From NCBI GenBank assembly GCA_032173965.1, contig CM063290.1, forward strand, positions 6,151,501-6,215,500: a stretch of 64,000 bases of DNA. The letters run 5' to 3'. This document shows, piece after piece, positions 1-28,819 of the stretch. How positions within the stretch are numbered: position 1 is the stretch's first letter; the number at the start of each line of letters is the position of its first letter. A program made the position numbers and the translations under genes. The notes beneath the pieces were generated by a model that did no database searches, was not told where the DNA came from, and worked only from the letters and a program-made list of their open reading frames with translations. The stretch is from Sitta carolinensis. Its lineage: Eukaryota > Chordata > Aves > Passeriformes > Sittidae.

Positions 1-3000
1 CAAGTCCCATGGTTGTCTTCCCAGCACACACTGAATTCACATCAGTCCTTATCATAACAGGAAACTTGTTTGTCATCAATAGATTTTGTTTCCACTAAGT
101 GTGGGGTTCTCTGCTGTAGTTATCCAGGGCCATCCACAGCTGGATGGAATGGTATCACAAGTGTAAAAGCCAGGAAAACAAACCTTGGGATTCATTAGCA
201 TGCACAGCAGTGTCTGAAAGGAGCCTTTCTCTGCCAGCAGCTGCAGGAGCAGCAAGGCATTAACACATGGAATAATTAAGCCAAATAAGTAACTACTGCG
301 TTTTCTAGTGAAACGGAACAACTCCATTTTCTCAGTAAACTTGTATCTCAAAAACATTCAATGTGCATCACTTAGATAAATCACCTGATGACCATGGGTT
401 TTAAATTGCTATTAACCATGGATGCTTATCCTGTGCACATCTATATGGATATATATTATTAAAAAATGAGCAACTGGGGGTGATTTAATAGACAAAACCT
501 GAATGCCCTACCACATCTTCCTTCAAGGGAAAAAGGCAATGAATGATTATGAAGCAAGACCTGTTGGCTTGCCTGGACCACTGCTGCTTCCAAAACCAGA
601 AACCCTCATCCATTCAGCTGCCACAGAGCCATGGGATGGGTGTTAGTGGTGACCTGCACTGAAATGTCACCTCCCAAGGCAGCTGGGAAAGTGGATCACT
701 GACTCAGCAGCTGACTGAAACCAGCAGAAGATGCAGGGATAGAAAGGGGCCAGGGAAGAATGGTACTGGTGAAGGGTGCAGGGACAGGCAACTGAGAGGA
801 AAATCAACAGAGCTTTTGCCAGTCTCTGGAAGGGAAGGCGGGGAGTGGGGAGGAAGGAACCAGGCTCCCAGGCAGCTCCTGCCACCTGCAAAGTCTCTTG
901 GGCTGATGAAAAATAAATGAAACAAAACCTAAAACATGCACTTCAACCATGGCATTGGCACTAGGTGGTGTAGCACAGTTTAGCAGGACAGCACTAAAAA
1001 TGACAGAAAAGCAGTGGATTTTCATGGAAAACCGCAACCAGTGTCTGAGGTTCCACAGAATGTCTGTAACCAATGTTTAAAGCCAAAGTCACAGAAACGG
1101 GGATTGGGGGTTTTTGGTACTAAAATTGTACTGAAGTTCCCAGAGATTTGTCTGCTGAATTTCAGCCAGCCACCCTAGAAATCTCTGTAATTCCAAGAGG
1201 GATAAAACCTTCCACCCTCTCGGGATACAACATTGATGGGTAAGAAAGCGCAACATAGCATTGCTCATGTCCCCCTCCCTGCTGCTGGTTGGGAGCCTGC
1301 TCTGATATTAATCACACCCTAAACCCTGTACTGATGCTAATGGCCCTGGAGTGTGCCACAGGGAGCCAGGAGAGTGGCAAGAGCCAGCACTCCTGCAGGA
1401 CAAACTGATGCAAGAAAACAACTGGAAGGGCTGGAAGTGCACAGCAGTCAGCTCCAACATCCAGCTGTGCCTGCAGAAGTTTCCCTGTTCTTCAAAGCTG
1501 ACAGCCTGGTACTCTTCCTGAAATCCCAACCTTTCCCTGCATCCCCCATACACCCACACAGACACCTGCCCCTGCTATAATTCCCTTCGGAAGAGCACTC
1601 CATCCACCCTTCAGCTGGAAGGATCGTGATCCCAATGCATCAGCTCTTTTATCTGCCTTTTAATCTCCTTTTTGCCACCCTTGAGGCATCTTCCCTTTGC
1701 AGACAGGGAAGGCCTGTGCACCATCATTTACTCAGCGGACGATGAATCTGACAGTCTAATCTTAACTTCTTAACAGCTGTGTTTATTTGCTTAAGTAGTA
1801 AATTGTTTCCTCTAAAGCACAGAGGGGTTGGTTTGAACAGACACACATCTCTGCAGTTGGGGGAGGTTTGGTGCTTGCACATGCTTTCTCTTGAAACTAT
1901 ACATTTTTCTATCACTGAAGTATCTGAATTACAGGCAATCTTGGGATCCAAGCTTTGTTTTAATGACTCCTCTGGCTGTTGCTTTGTATTGAGGGGAAGG
2001 CAGGCTGGAAGTGCAGTAAATTGGCTTGCAGGAAATGGGAAATAATAACACCACTTATGCTCTGAGTCTGACTACACTTGCTCCCATTCCAAGACACTCT
2101 TCTGTTACCCATTTGTAGCCCAGTCCAGGTTACAGGAGCAATTGCAGCACCACATTGCCCCTTCAGCCTGTCCCCACACGGGGTAGTTCTGGACAAGCAG
2201 CATCACCTGAGGTCAGAAGAGCTGCCAGGATACTTTAATGAGTCACTCACCCACACCCTGAAAGTTAAAATCCAGCCCTACTAGCCCAGGTCCAGCTGGT
2301 TTTTGTGTTTCTGGAACCAGCCCTCAATAGATGGTGAGTCCAGCTGGACCAGCAGCAGCTCCTGAGCTTGCACCGCTCTGCTGGATGCTCCTGCTCACAG
2401 CACTGTGACTGCTTAGGAACCTCGACAGAGCACAACTCCTGCCCAACACTGGAGGAGGAAAGAACCCAAAAATCTCACAGCTTACCTGTTAAGCACTGCT
2501 GCAGCCATCCCAGCTGGAATTGAAAGTTTAGAAAAGAGAGGAAATGCAGAAATCTCATGGAAAAATAGAACATCCTTCCTGCTCAGCAGCAGTGGCGATT
2601 TCTTAATATTAATGAAGGTGTGCCATGGTATGTGATCCCCTGCTAATAAAATCTCCTCTTCTGGCATCCACTTCTCCTTGGGGATATGGAAGCAGCTGAA
2701 AACACAGCACACACCTACCCTCTCTATCACCACTGGGACTGCTGGACCCTTACAACTCCTCCCTCAAACAGGGCTGTAAAAGGAGATGCATTTTCCCCAT
2801 ACTCTCCATGGCAGCAGCAGTCCCAGCTGAGCAATGGCTCTACTTAGTCTGCAGGTGTTTGGGGGACACCAAACTATGGTTTCCCTAAACATGGTATGTG
2901 TTTAAAGCTTTTTATTCACAATAGATTCAGATATTGTTGAATCCTTGTGACTTTGGTCTATTTAAAAGAAGTCCTTAGTAAGACAGGGTCAGAAACCAGG

Positions 3001-6000
3001 AATTTGTGGGTCTCCATGAGACAGAAGCAGCCTTGTCTGAAATACATTTTTATCATATTAAAAAGCATTTACTGCCTGAAAGCACGTCTAATATAGAGCA
3101 GTTAAAATTTTTATCTCTTCTTTGTTATTTTTATCCATGTCTTAATACATCACTGGAGCATTTCCTGAATTCACTTTTCTGTTTTGTTTCAGTGCAGGCC
3201 CTGCTTCCCAGGGACCCTTCCCCACTCACACTGTTTCTGGAACATTTCTGCCACAGTGTTGGTTTGGGAGCAGGGTCCCAGTGGAAACCATGGACAGGTA
3301 CAACCCCCAGCTTGGTCCTCTGTCCTATTTTGGGGAAATTTTGAGTTTAATTCCCAGCTTTGCCACAGACCTGCTGGGCAGCCTAGAACAAAAACCCGTT
3401 ACTAGATGAAAACCAGGAAGGGGGAACAACACAAAGGTTGCAGAAGGGAAAAAAAGGTGTTTATGTAAAATTGCCAAAAATCAGGGGGGTCCTTGCTGGG
3501 ACATCAGCAAAGCAAAAACCTATAAATTACTGATCTATTCTCAGAGTTATTATAGCAGAACTGCTATAATAAACAAAACAGAAATCCTATTTTGTTTTCA
3601 GTTTCTCCCTGCTTTGTTTCAGAGACTGTATTTCTTATAAACAAGATTCTTATTTCAGTATTCATTAGATTGTCTGTCAAGGAGAGCAGCTGGTGTTGAT
3701 GAATTAAGACATTCTGAGGATGGTTCAGCCTAAAGAAGAAAAGACACAACAGATTTCAAAGACATAAAAGGCTGCTGTGAACAATAAATAGCCTTTTTCC
3801 CCCTGCATTCAGGGTGGACAAAATGCTAAGTTTTTAATTGCACAAAGGATTCAGATTAAAGTGCTTTACCATTAAGGTTAATGCAGTATTTCAACTGGAA
3901 TTTTCTCCAAGGAAAGCCTTGGAGAGCAGCCTGGCAGGACCAGGCATGTGCAGCTCCCTGACTGCCAAGGGTCCTTCCACACCTACCTTCTCAGATATTT
4001 CCCCTCACCTTCCTCATCACTTAGTGACTCCCATTACTTTCAAGCAGAAACTCCAAAAATAAAAGTAGTCCCCTTTATTCTGCTCACTTAAAAATCCTCC
4101 TAGAGAAAGTGGAATAAAATGGCTGAAGAGCTGGACAGAACTCTTGGAATTCCTATATCCATGTAAAAAGTGATCCATCCAGCTGCAAATGCAAAAAAAG
4201 TCATAAGGTGCTGATTTCAAACTAACAGAGCTCCATGGGCAAAGATTTCTCATCCTTATTGTTTCTTATAGTCCAATTCAGAGGCACAATTTACCTGCAG
4301 CTAGAAAAGCATTTGATGGAAACACTGAGTCAATTTATCCACCCAGCCAAGCAAACAGCAATAAGCCAGGGGATAAATAAATAAATGGGTCAACAACTAT
4401 TTTGCTCTTGAATACTCAAGATAAGAAATCATATACCTAAAGACCAAAATTGGAGATCACTCACTGCCCAGACAACAGCACCAAACTACACCTCTATGCA
4501 GCTGACATTTCCAACAAGTTTTGGAGAATTCCCTGCTTGAACAACACACAGGACAAAGTTATAATTTGTTCCCTATGAAAACTACATTGAATGATTTTCC
4601 CACAGAATTAGCTGCAGGAACTGGATAGAAATAAACAGAATAAAATAATGGAATATTTAATTCAGCACACACAGCAAGTTTTACCAATCTGAGCATGAGA
4701 TGGTAAACAACACAATTGCAACAAACGACACAAACTCTGTGTCTTGGGAATTGGCTCCTGGCTTCAAATTACTCACTGCTAGAAAGCAGTTTGTTCCCAT
4801 CCACCTAATCAGCACCTGACTTTTCTGCAGTGTTCAAGCAAAGTGAAGACAGATGGGCTGTAGCAATAGAAAGGGAAAGAACTGCAAAACTTTCAAATAA
4901 CTATTTAAGAAGTAAACTAAGTGCAATTCTTCACTATTGTGCTGTGGTGGGAATTTGCTACTTTAAAAACTAAACACTTATCAGAAATTAAGGGATGTAT
5001 GTCAAAATTACTGTGGCTCCCAGGTAATACGAATAAGTGGTTATTGTGTCGTTAAAAAGAGTGTCTTTTTCCATATTTATAAAGCAGAGAGCCCAGTGCA
5101 GCCCAGGTGCAACAGCCAGCAGACACTGTGCCCCAAGAGGCTTCTGGAACTGCAAAGGCTGCAGCAGCACAACTCCCTGAGCAGGAAGGAGGCTGTGGAG
5201 ACCCAGTGCAGCTTTGGAGAGCCCCCAGCCATGTCCACAGGACTTAACCCCCACCTGTGCCCCTCTGCCTGGCATTTATTAAAGGCAGCTCCCACACCTT
5301 CAGATATTCTTGTCAGCAGAAAACATTTGAAGCAAGGACAAAGGTACAAATTAAACTAAAGGGAGCCTGCAGATTTCATGGCTCCCACCAAGGCTGAGAC
5401 AACACACAAGGAGCAAAAGGTGCCTTAGGTTTGTGGTATGAGCACATCAGCACAGTGGCACTGGAAACTTGATCTTTAATGGATGGATTTTTGATATGTA
5501 AGAATAAAAAATTCCTTCATCCACCAACATCTCTTTTCAGAAGTGCTGCCCTAGGTCTGCTTGCACTGAAGTAATTGGGAATTTCCCGTCAGCATCACTG
5601 TGAGCTGGGCCCTTTGATTCTCTAATTGGGAAGGCAGAACTCTCAGTCCAAGCTGTCACCAGTCCAGTGAAGTCTTGAAAATGTTCAAGAACATGTAAGT
5701 CAGAAAATACAGCATTCCCAAGGTTAAAATCAGGGCACTCAGCACCTAGAACAAGTCAGAAAAACTCTGTGGAAAAAAAAGAAAATAGTCTGCTGAAAGA
5801 ACTCAACCTCTATCGAAAGGTCTTGACATATTTTTGAGTCCAAAATCTTGACTCGGTAACTAAAGAATTAATCTGGAAGCAGAACATTTTCACATGACAT
5901 CTATTAAGAAAACCTGTCTTTATTAATCCTTCAACCAAGCCTTTATGGCACCAATTTTCAGTTAGCCAGATAAGTGCTAAAGCCCCTGCATTGCAGAGCT

Positions 6001-7299
6001 CCTGGGTCATCTTTCCTTAAGGACAAAATACTAACTGGGGCATCATCATTCTCTACAGAATCATCAATAAATTCCTCACAAATTATTATTCTGTTACAGC
6101 TGCCCTGTGCTGACATCAGCAAAGCAAAGATATTGCTTCAACCTCCATTAAATCATTTCCCTGTGAGGTAGGGAACATGGACTTTATGAATACCTGAGAC
6201 CACAAGCTCCTACAGAATCATAAAAATCAGGCTTTAGTAAAAGTCCAAAGGGAAGATTTGGGAAGCAGTGGAATAAGGCACCTACCTGGAATCGGTCTCC
6301 TCTTCACAGGTTGGATCTGGCCATCACGTGAGAGCAACATGTACATACCACAACACTGCTCTGTGGTTGCTGCATTTGCACTAATGAAATATCAACTCAC
6401 AGTCTGTCTCAGAGCCATGAAACTGCTCCAACATTGCTGCCTCAAAATCCAGGTGAGGCAGAAATCCTGCAATGCACTCGCACTCCAGGTGAAGGGAAGG
6501 CAAGACTGGCTTTACACTTGTAAAAGAGAGTTCCTCTGTTTTCGATTCATTACAGGCACTTTGCAACAGCAAGTTTCAAAATATTAGAACCAATTTTGAC
6601 AGCATTACTGAGAAAGCTACTACTTTTGGATATAGAACAAACCAGCAACCTACAAGAAAAAGCAGTAATTTCACCATAAAGTCCTAGACACATTGAAAAG
6701 AAACTGTCAGGATTCCCTCACTTGGATTATGACATGACCCATAGTTCTAAAGGAATTAAATCATTATACACATGATGGATGGATGCCATTTCACACGTGA
6801 ATCTGGATGGCTTCACACATCTGAAGTACAGTAACAAAACCAATCTTGCTGTGCACAGCCAAATTGAGTCATTCTGTAACACCAGATCTCCCCAACCTGA
6901 GATCCCATCACCAGGGAGGAGCTGCTCCCACGCCTCCAGAATCTTCCACAGCTGGGCTGCAGCTGCAAGCACCACTGGCCTCTGCTTCTGTTCCACAGGT
7001 GTGGGGGTCAGGGGGAGATGGAGCATGTAAAACACAGAAGAAATCCGTTCCCCTAAATGGAAGAGCAGGACATGGTGGCAGGAGATGGTGTCACTGTCAC
7101 AGGATCTACTGTGTGCCCCCAAAGATGCTGCAGCCACACACTGCATTACCTCCTGCTGCTGTTTGCACTTGCCTTACCTGAAAATGTGCCAAACTAAATA
7201 TTAAAAATAGTGTTCCAGTCTGTCACTTTCCCAGTTTAATGATCTGCAAATCTTCCATCCCAAGCGTTTAAAATTACTGGTATATAACATTCAGCCAAG
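1..7299. other. Downstream intergenic DNA, no gene recognised
   Basis: Open frames here are short, overlap on both strands, and show no family motif, codon periodicity or splice structure that I can support. A 26-nt perfect hairpin lies at 3547-3572. No CR1 or LTR remnant was recognised by eye. Confidence 0.6.
3547..3572. repeat. Perfect 12-bp inverted repeat with 2-nt loop
   Basis: TTATTATAGCAG and CTGCTATAATAA are exact reverse complements separated by AA. It is not part of any recognised element. Confidence 0.85.
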
Positions 7300-7316
7300 G
7301 TAATATCAAAATATAT

Positions 7317-7322
7317 TTTATT
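7317..7322 (-). terminator. Candidate distal poly(A) signal AATAAA
   Basis: The minus strand reads CCAGAATAAAATATAT. Its position about 5.2 kb after the stop codon suits the distal site of a long UTR. No strong GT-rich downstream element is evident. Confidence 0.35.
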
Positions 7323-8279
7323 CTGGACCTCTTTCAGATCTGATTCAAATTACAGTTGTCAAAGCAATACAATGCAAAGGGAAACTGCAACAGAAAATGT
7401 GCCTAGAAGGGATATAAGGGCCTTGGGGACAAATCATTGTGATGTAGAACCAAAATACATCATAAAGTGTAATTAACATGGTCCAGGACAGTATAGAACA
7501 TCTATATCAGTCTTCTTTAGACAATAATCATGAAAACTGAACAATAAAAGTCCTTTAAACAAGTACAAAAACTGTCATGGGCTGGTTTACACTTTTACAA
7601 CAGTTGTAGTTTAACTGGATAACTGAAGAAATGATGCAGACATTTTAATCCAGTGCTATAGGTAGGCTCACAGAATTAGACCCAAAGGATTTGTAACTCC
7701 AAATGAAACCATTACAACTACAATGTCAATGTCAGGAGAGAGAGAAAATTACTTCTGTATTTCTAGAATTACTGTTCTGCACACTGCAGTCTGTTGAGGA
7801 CAAGATTGCAAAGTACACTGGACTAGCAACAACATGCAGACTGTTTTCTTGTATTTACCCACAAATGTCAAAAAACATGAAGTAAAAATGAATGATTATT
7901 TAAAAATAAAAAAAAAAAAAAAGCAAAACAAAACAAAAACATGCCTCAAGTTATTGTCAAGCTTCAAACTTAAAGGCAGAGAAAGCGAATTATGTACTCA
8001 AAACTACTGATCTGAAGCACTATTAACACTAAATCTGCAATCCACTCGAAAGGGCAGATTTTCCTGGTTGGTCTGCCTCCCACCAGACTGACAGTGAAGA
8101 CAGTCACACTTTCACAGCTCGTGGTATTTCAGAGCTTTCTCTAGAGGGAGAAGTGAGGACTGCTCCACATCTCTCTCCCTATGGAAAATGTCAGGGATCT
8201 GGATGAAGATTTACTGCTGTCTCCCCAAGCCTTATTTGCTTCTAACATGCCACAATGTTGCTTCTGCTTTCTTCAGGCG

Positions 8280-8700
8280 TCTGGAGAGGGTGGAAGTGAT
8301 CCCACCGGGGAATGGCTCTACAGGGCTTTGGGAAGGGAGGAGCTCTCCTCCTGTTCCAAAAAGGAACTGGGCTAAATCCAGCAGGCCCTGCTCTGGCAAA
8401 ACCCCACGGACACTGGGGGACCTGGGCTCGAGGGGGCTGAGGCTCCTTTTATCCACACCGGGGCTTCGGCACCGCCCGGCGCCTCCAGCGCTGGCGAGGG
8501 GGAGGCGACCGACAGTGGGATTTCTGGAGAAATGGGGTCCCGAGAATCCCCTCTTTGCTAAACAAACCAGACCCCCTGTATCTCCAGGCTGAGCCCCAGG
8601 CTGCAGTGGTAATGGATGTCCCTCCTCAGCTGCCAAGGTCACTGTTGGCACGGCCGCCCCGTGCCACCCGCTGCTCTCCCTAAACACAAAGGACATTCCC
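8280..8700. other. GC-rich, CpG-containing block within the 3' region
   Basis: CpG dinucleotides cluster at about 8400-8530, for example in CACCGCCCGGCGCCTCCAGC, within otherwise AT-rich sequence. A 183-codon minus-strand open frame (8232-8783) crosses it but matches no family I know and has an overlapping plus-strand frame, so it is probably a by-product of GC content. It could be a small CpG island or a GC-rich UTR segment. Confidence 0.4.
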
Positions 8701-9479
8701 AGGGTACAACGCCCAGTAGACGCCCTAGCATGAGGTAAGCAGTGTAAGGAAAAAAGGAGTGCTTTTTTTAAAATGAAAATCAATTAAAATCGGTAGAAAT
8801 CTTTGGCCTTTCTCTCAAGATGCATTAAAGTGTCACGAAATCAAGAAACATGCTTCGAAATGTCATGTCGTTCTGACTCTGGTAACTACTACCTCCCCTC
8901 CACCCAACCCAGAAAAAGAGGCACTTTTAGTGTTTCATATAAGATTTCCAATCATCTAGTAGACATGCTAAATAACCCTGCACAATGGTAGTCCCAGAAT
9001 AAACTCAGTTTATCAACATTACAAAGAGTCTAAAAAAGCTTTTATGAAGACCTAGATATTCTCTTAACTACACTAAAAAGTCCACTGGTTGGGAATCTTT
9101 ACATCAATTTAAAAATGCAGAAAACGGTAAAGTAAAAATAGAAAAAGACGAACTCTACAGAAACCTGGATCTGGTCATGCAAAAATGAGAAACGGGATTC
9201 TGAGATGGACGCACAGAAAGACAGCGAACTCAAGAGCAGTTCATTTCTTATCCCATCATTAATTCTGAGCCCAGCTCTTCCCCCTCCTTTCATCCTGTTC
9301 GGATATTTGCCTGTTATCGAGTTGAACTGATAGAATTAGGAATGACTCCATCCGTAAGACTGAGCACGTATGTGTACGCTACACAAAGTCAGGGCCTTGC
9401 TGCCCTTTGGCTTCCCCTTTGAAAGGAGCAATTTGGACAGCCCACCCACCCTGGAACACGAGGCCTTTGTGCCATTAAA

Positions 9480-9790
9480 GACAGCAATTAACGTCCCGGT
9501 TCTGTGGTGGTTTTGTCCGGATTTGGGCTGGCAGGGTGGCAGGACCCGGCGTGCCCGGCACGGGTGTGCGGAGCAGGAGCAGCACTGTGGCATGCGAGGC
9601 TGGACAAGTGGACAGCTGGACAAGTGGACAGCTAGGGCGAGAGGCTGGCTCAGGGCAGGGGCTCTGCTGGGCTCTGCTGGGCAGGGGCTGTGCCCGCAGC
9701 GCTGGAGCCGCTGTCCCTGCCGGCCCCACGCTGACTGCCCTGGCTGCAGCTCGGCGCTCCCCTGCTGCTTGGGTCTGGGGCTATGCTGGA
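9480..9790. other. Second GC-rich block with short tandem duplications
   Basis: High GC with scattered CpG, open frames on both strands from composition only, a 16-bp tandem duplication at 9601-9632, and a GGGCTCTGCT duplication near 9659-9680. No protein family recognised. Confidence 0.4.
9601..9632. repeat. 16-bp tandem duplication
   Basis: Two perfect copies of TGGACAAGTGGACAGC side by side. The unit itself contains the internal repeat GGACA. Confidence 0.9.
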
Positions 9791-10477
9791 GCAACCAGAA
9801 TCACGACCAAAACAGCTGATGACTGAGAAAGAGGAAAATGGCAATACCCTAAAATAATGGCTGTGTGATTTTGCAGCTATGTCACAGAATTCCACCACCA
9901 TTGTTTATATTGGCTGAAAGAATCATTCGATAACTTTTATGAAAATGAATAAACTGTCCATATTAAAATACAAAAGTACTATCAAGAATCACTTCTGACT
10001 TTCAGATTTAAATTCAGTGCAATTGACAAATGCATTGCTAAACGAAAAATGCAGCTTAAACATACTCAAAACATTTGTGTCTATTCCTGGGAGCACAGTT
10101 TTAAATTATTGCACAGAATTTTTTTTTATTTTTTTTTTTTCATTAAATGACAGAGGTCAGCCACAGTCATGGACCTCCAGCAATAAAAGCAATATTTCAA
10201 GTGCCAGACACTCAATATATTAGGTTTCCTACATATTGTAACTCACAGGGTAATTGCTCTAAACATTTGCAATATGTTCCAAAACCCTAAAAATAGCTGG
10301 CACAGAACCACCACGGATAACTGTCTTTATGGATATGACTTGGTGTTGGTTTTAAACGCTGTGTATGATAGCAGTATAATCCTGGGGCGTATATAAACCA
10401 TGTATTGTTGACTTGTCTTTACCACTGGCAAAATTGCTACCCTACCTTAGCCAAACTCAGACTTGCTTCAAGTCATG

Positions 10478-10483
10478 TTTATT
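10478..10483 (-). terminator. Candidate internal poly(A) signal AATAAA
   Basis: The minus strand reads CCATGAAATAAACATGAC about 2 kb after the stop codon. It would give a shorter UTR isoform that excludes both GC-rich blocks. Confidence 0.3.
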
Positions 10484-11212
10484 TCATGGAAATAGCAGAA
10501 ATCGATGCCTAAAGAACAATGGTTAAAATGTCAAAGCTGCATTATCTCAATTAAATGAATTTATACTTAACTTGATGGGGGAAAAAAAACCCCAAACGAA
10601 TAAAAAAATAGGTTAGAGACTAACAATCATAAGTCACAAAATTAATTGTGATTGAAATAGTGTTATAAAACCGATAACTTTGCAAAGCTCTGTAATATAA
10701 ACCATTCCTTAAGTAAAATGTCTGTGACATAAATTTGACAACCTCTCTTTTTATAAATTTACACTCTTGGAATCTTATGCAAGACATGATGCAACCTTTT
10801 CAACTACACATACGCATAAACACAACCTCATGCTATCATTTACAAATAAAATCACTATTAGTATACTTTTAATCACATGAGCAGAAAAAGGTTTGCCATA
10901 TACATCTGTCATTGTAAGAAAAATACTTGATATCGTAAACAGAGTAAAAGACACTATATAGTAGTGATTATTAAAAAAATAGCAGCTTACATCTACCCTA
11001 TATTTGGAAAAAAATGTAGTCACAAGATACAATAAACTGCAGGACTGGAGCAGCAGGGGAATTAGTGCAAGTATTCTTCTTTTAAATAAGCTGAATCACT
11101 GCTATTAAAATAAACTTGAAGCAAGTCCTCTGTTTAAGATTTTTTTTTTTAAATCTAAGGTAGTAAACATTTTGCCTCTTAATGGCAGTGTTATCAAATA
11201 TATGCCAAAGAT

Positions 11213-11218
11213 TTTATT
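11213..11218 (-). terminator. Candidate proximal poly(A) signal AATAAA
   Basis: The minus strand reads TTAAAATAAAATCTTTGG about 1.3 kb after the stop codon, in very AT-rich surroundings. It could serve a short UTR isoform, but such hexamers are expected by chance here. Confidence 0.25.
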
Positions 11219-12291
11219 TTAATAAAGAAAAATTACATGAAATACTTTTAATACTGGAGTTTGGTTACAATTATACATCTAAGCTCCTACAAATAATGAT
11301 GGGCAACTCTCAAAGAAGCTGTGGCATGAACCCTTGTCCAGAAAGATCTTAACCTCTCAAACAAAATCCCCCAGCTATACTTTGCTCCTTTTCACAATAG
11401 TGCACAATTTAACCATATTTTAGCTATGGTCTTAAAGCAACAGAAGATGCATTTTTTCATCTTTTTTCTTTTTTCTTTTTTTTTTTTTTTTGCATCCCTG
11501 GTTTTTTTTCCTGTGTTTTTGCGCCCTTCTGTTCGTTAAGTTTGGCAGAATTATGTCCCAAATAAGTAATTACTGCATTTCAGCCATGTCACCAGAAAAT
11601 CAAACATAGAATTATACCCATTTCCATCCTACTTTGTAGATGAGAAGTATGTGAAATATCATACTGCAAAGAAGGACTTTTTTTTCTTCTTCTCTCTCCC
11701 TAATCCCTTTCCATCCTCCCTCTGTTCACAAAATTGTGCTCTGGGAGCCACAAAATGTACCAAACATTATCAGGTTCAAACTACCTCTTCAAAGAATGCA
11801 TCAAAACATGTTTCAAAAAAACGCCGTTTTTTTTTTTTTTCCCAAGGTGAAAAAATATAAACAAGAAACTAAATCACTCCCTTACTTCATGCATCCGTAA
11901 ACTTAACCAAAACAAAACAGAAAACCCAATGTTTAAAAGCAAAGAAAAAAAACCTACTGCTGCAGATTTCTGTAAGTCCATTTTCTCTGTACACACGAAC
12001 TGCTCAACTACTGAGAAGGAAAACAAAAACACCCCATAATCCACGTGAGAATGGATTTCATGGGGGAAGGGGTAATGAAGGCTGCCATTAGTATCTTCTG
12101 ATTTTGGTATGTGTATGGGTCTGCTCTTGTATATGGTATATTTCTCTCTCTCTCTCTTGCTCTCTTCTGTTTTTCATATCCAAAACCTTTAAACGTTATT
12201 TTGGGGCACAGCAGATTCCAGCACTTGGTGAACAGGATTCACAAGCTGTGACAAAACTCTGTCATCCTCTTCAGGGTGTAATTTTTTTTTT

Positions 12292-12339
12292 TCTCCTCTT
12301 TTTTTTTTTTTTTTTCTTTTTTTTCTCCTTTTTTTTTTT
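12292..12339 (-). repeat. A-rich purine tract in the proximal 3' UTR
   Basis: The plus strand is almost pure T with a few C, so the mRNA carries long A runs broken by G about 150-200 nt after the stop. It can cause oligo-dT internal priming and false poly(A) calls. Confidence 0.7.
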
Positions 12340-12346
12340 ATATACA
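12339..12346 (-). promoter_or_regulatory. Pumilio response element (UGUAUAUA) in 3' UTR
   Basis: The minus strand reads TGTATATA, a perfect match to the PUF consensus UGUANAUA, about 140 nt downstream of the stop. Function is inference from the motif. Confidence 0.4.
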
Positions 12347-12486
12347 GTATATGTATATATTTCTTTTACATTTGGCTGTAGTGGACTGGCCATGGTTCGA
12401 TTGGGACTATAGCAGTACATGGGTCAGGGACAGTCATTTGGCTATGTACACATTCATAGTCGGTCCATGGCTTCCAACTAAGAGCG

Positions 12487-28798
<16,312 letters not shown>

Positions 28799-28810
28799 CT
28801 TTATTCCCAG

Positions 28811-28819
28811 TTAAACCAT
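28811..28819 (-). promoter_or_regulatory. Two-codon upstream ORF (Met-Val-stop) in the 5' leader
   Basis: On the minus strand the leader reads ATG GTT TAA, ending 12 nt before the TBL1XR1 start codon and in the same frame as it. The uATG context has C at -3 and G at +4, which is moderate to weak. The in-frame TAA prevents an N-terminal extension. Such minimal uORFs can reduce main-ORF initiation or allow reinitiation. Any effect here is inference. Confidence 0.6.

Larger units (their letters stand above)
7300..12486 (-). other. TBL1XR1: Probable TBL1XR1 3' UTR, distal end uncertain
   Basis: Sequence after the stop is AT-rich with no supported ORF and no splice-like structure, fitting the long 3' UTR known for this gene in mammals. 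Minus-strand AATAAA hexamers occur at 11213-11218, 10478-10483, 10125-10130 and 7317-7322. The last would give an end near 7300. Two GC-rich blocks (about 8280-8700 and 9480-9790) are unlike the rest, so the UTR may stop before them. The boundary is inference without transcript data. Confidence 0.45.

Noticed and set aside
8232..8783. 183-codon minus-strand open frame
   Set aside because: It lies in a GC-rich block where open frames appear on both strands. There is no recognisable domain or plausible codon signal, and it falls within the presumed 3' UTR.
9336..9819. Overlapping 149-152 codon open frames on both strands
   Set aside because: Mutually antisense frames in GC-rich DNA with tandem duplications. 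No motif on either strand.
12142..12165. CT-repeat near 12.15 kb as a regulatory GA element
   Set aside because: Short simple sequence in the UTR with no supporting motif. Probably just a microsatellite.
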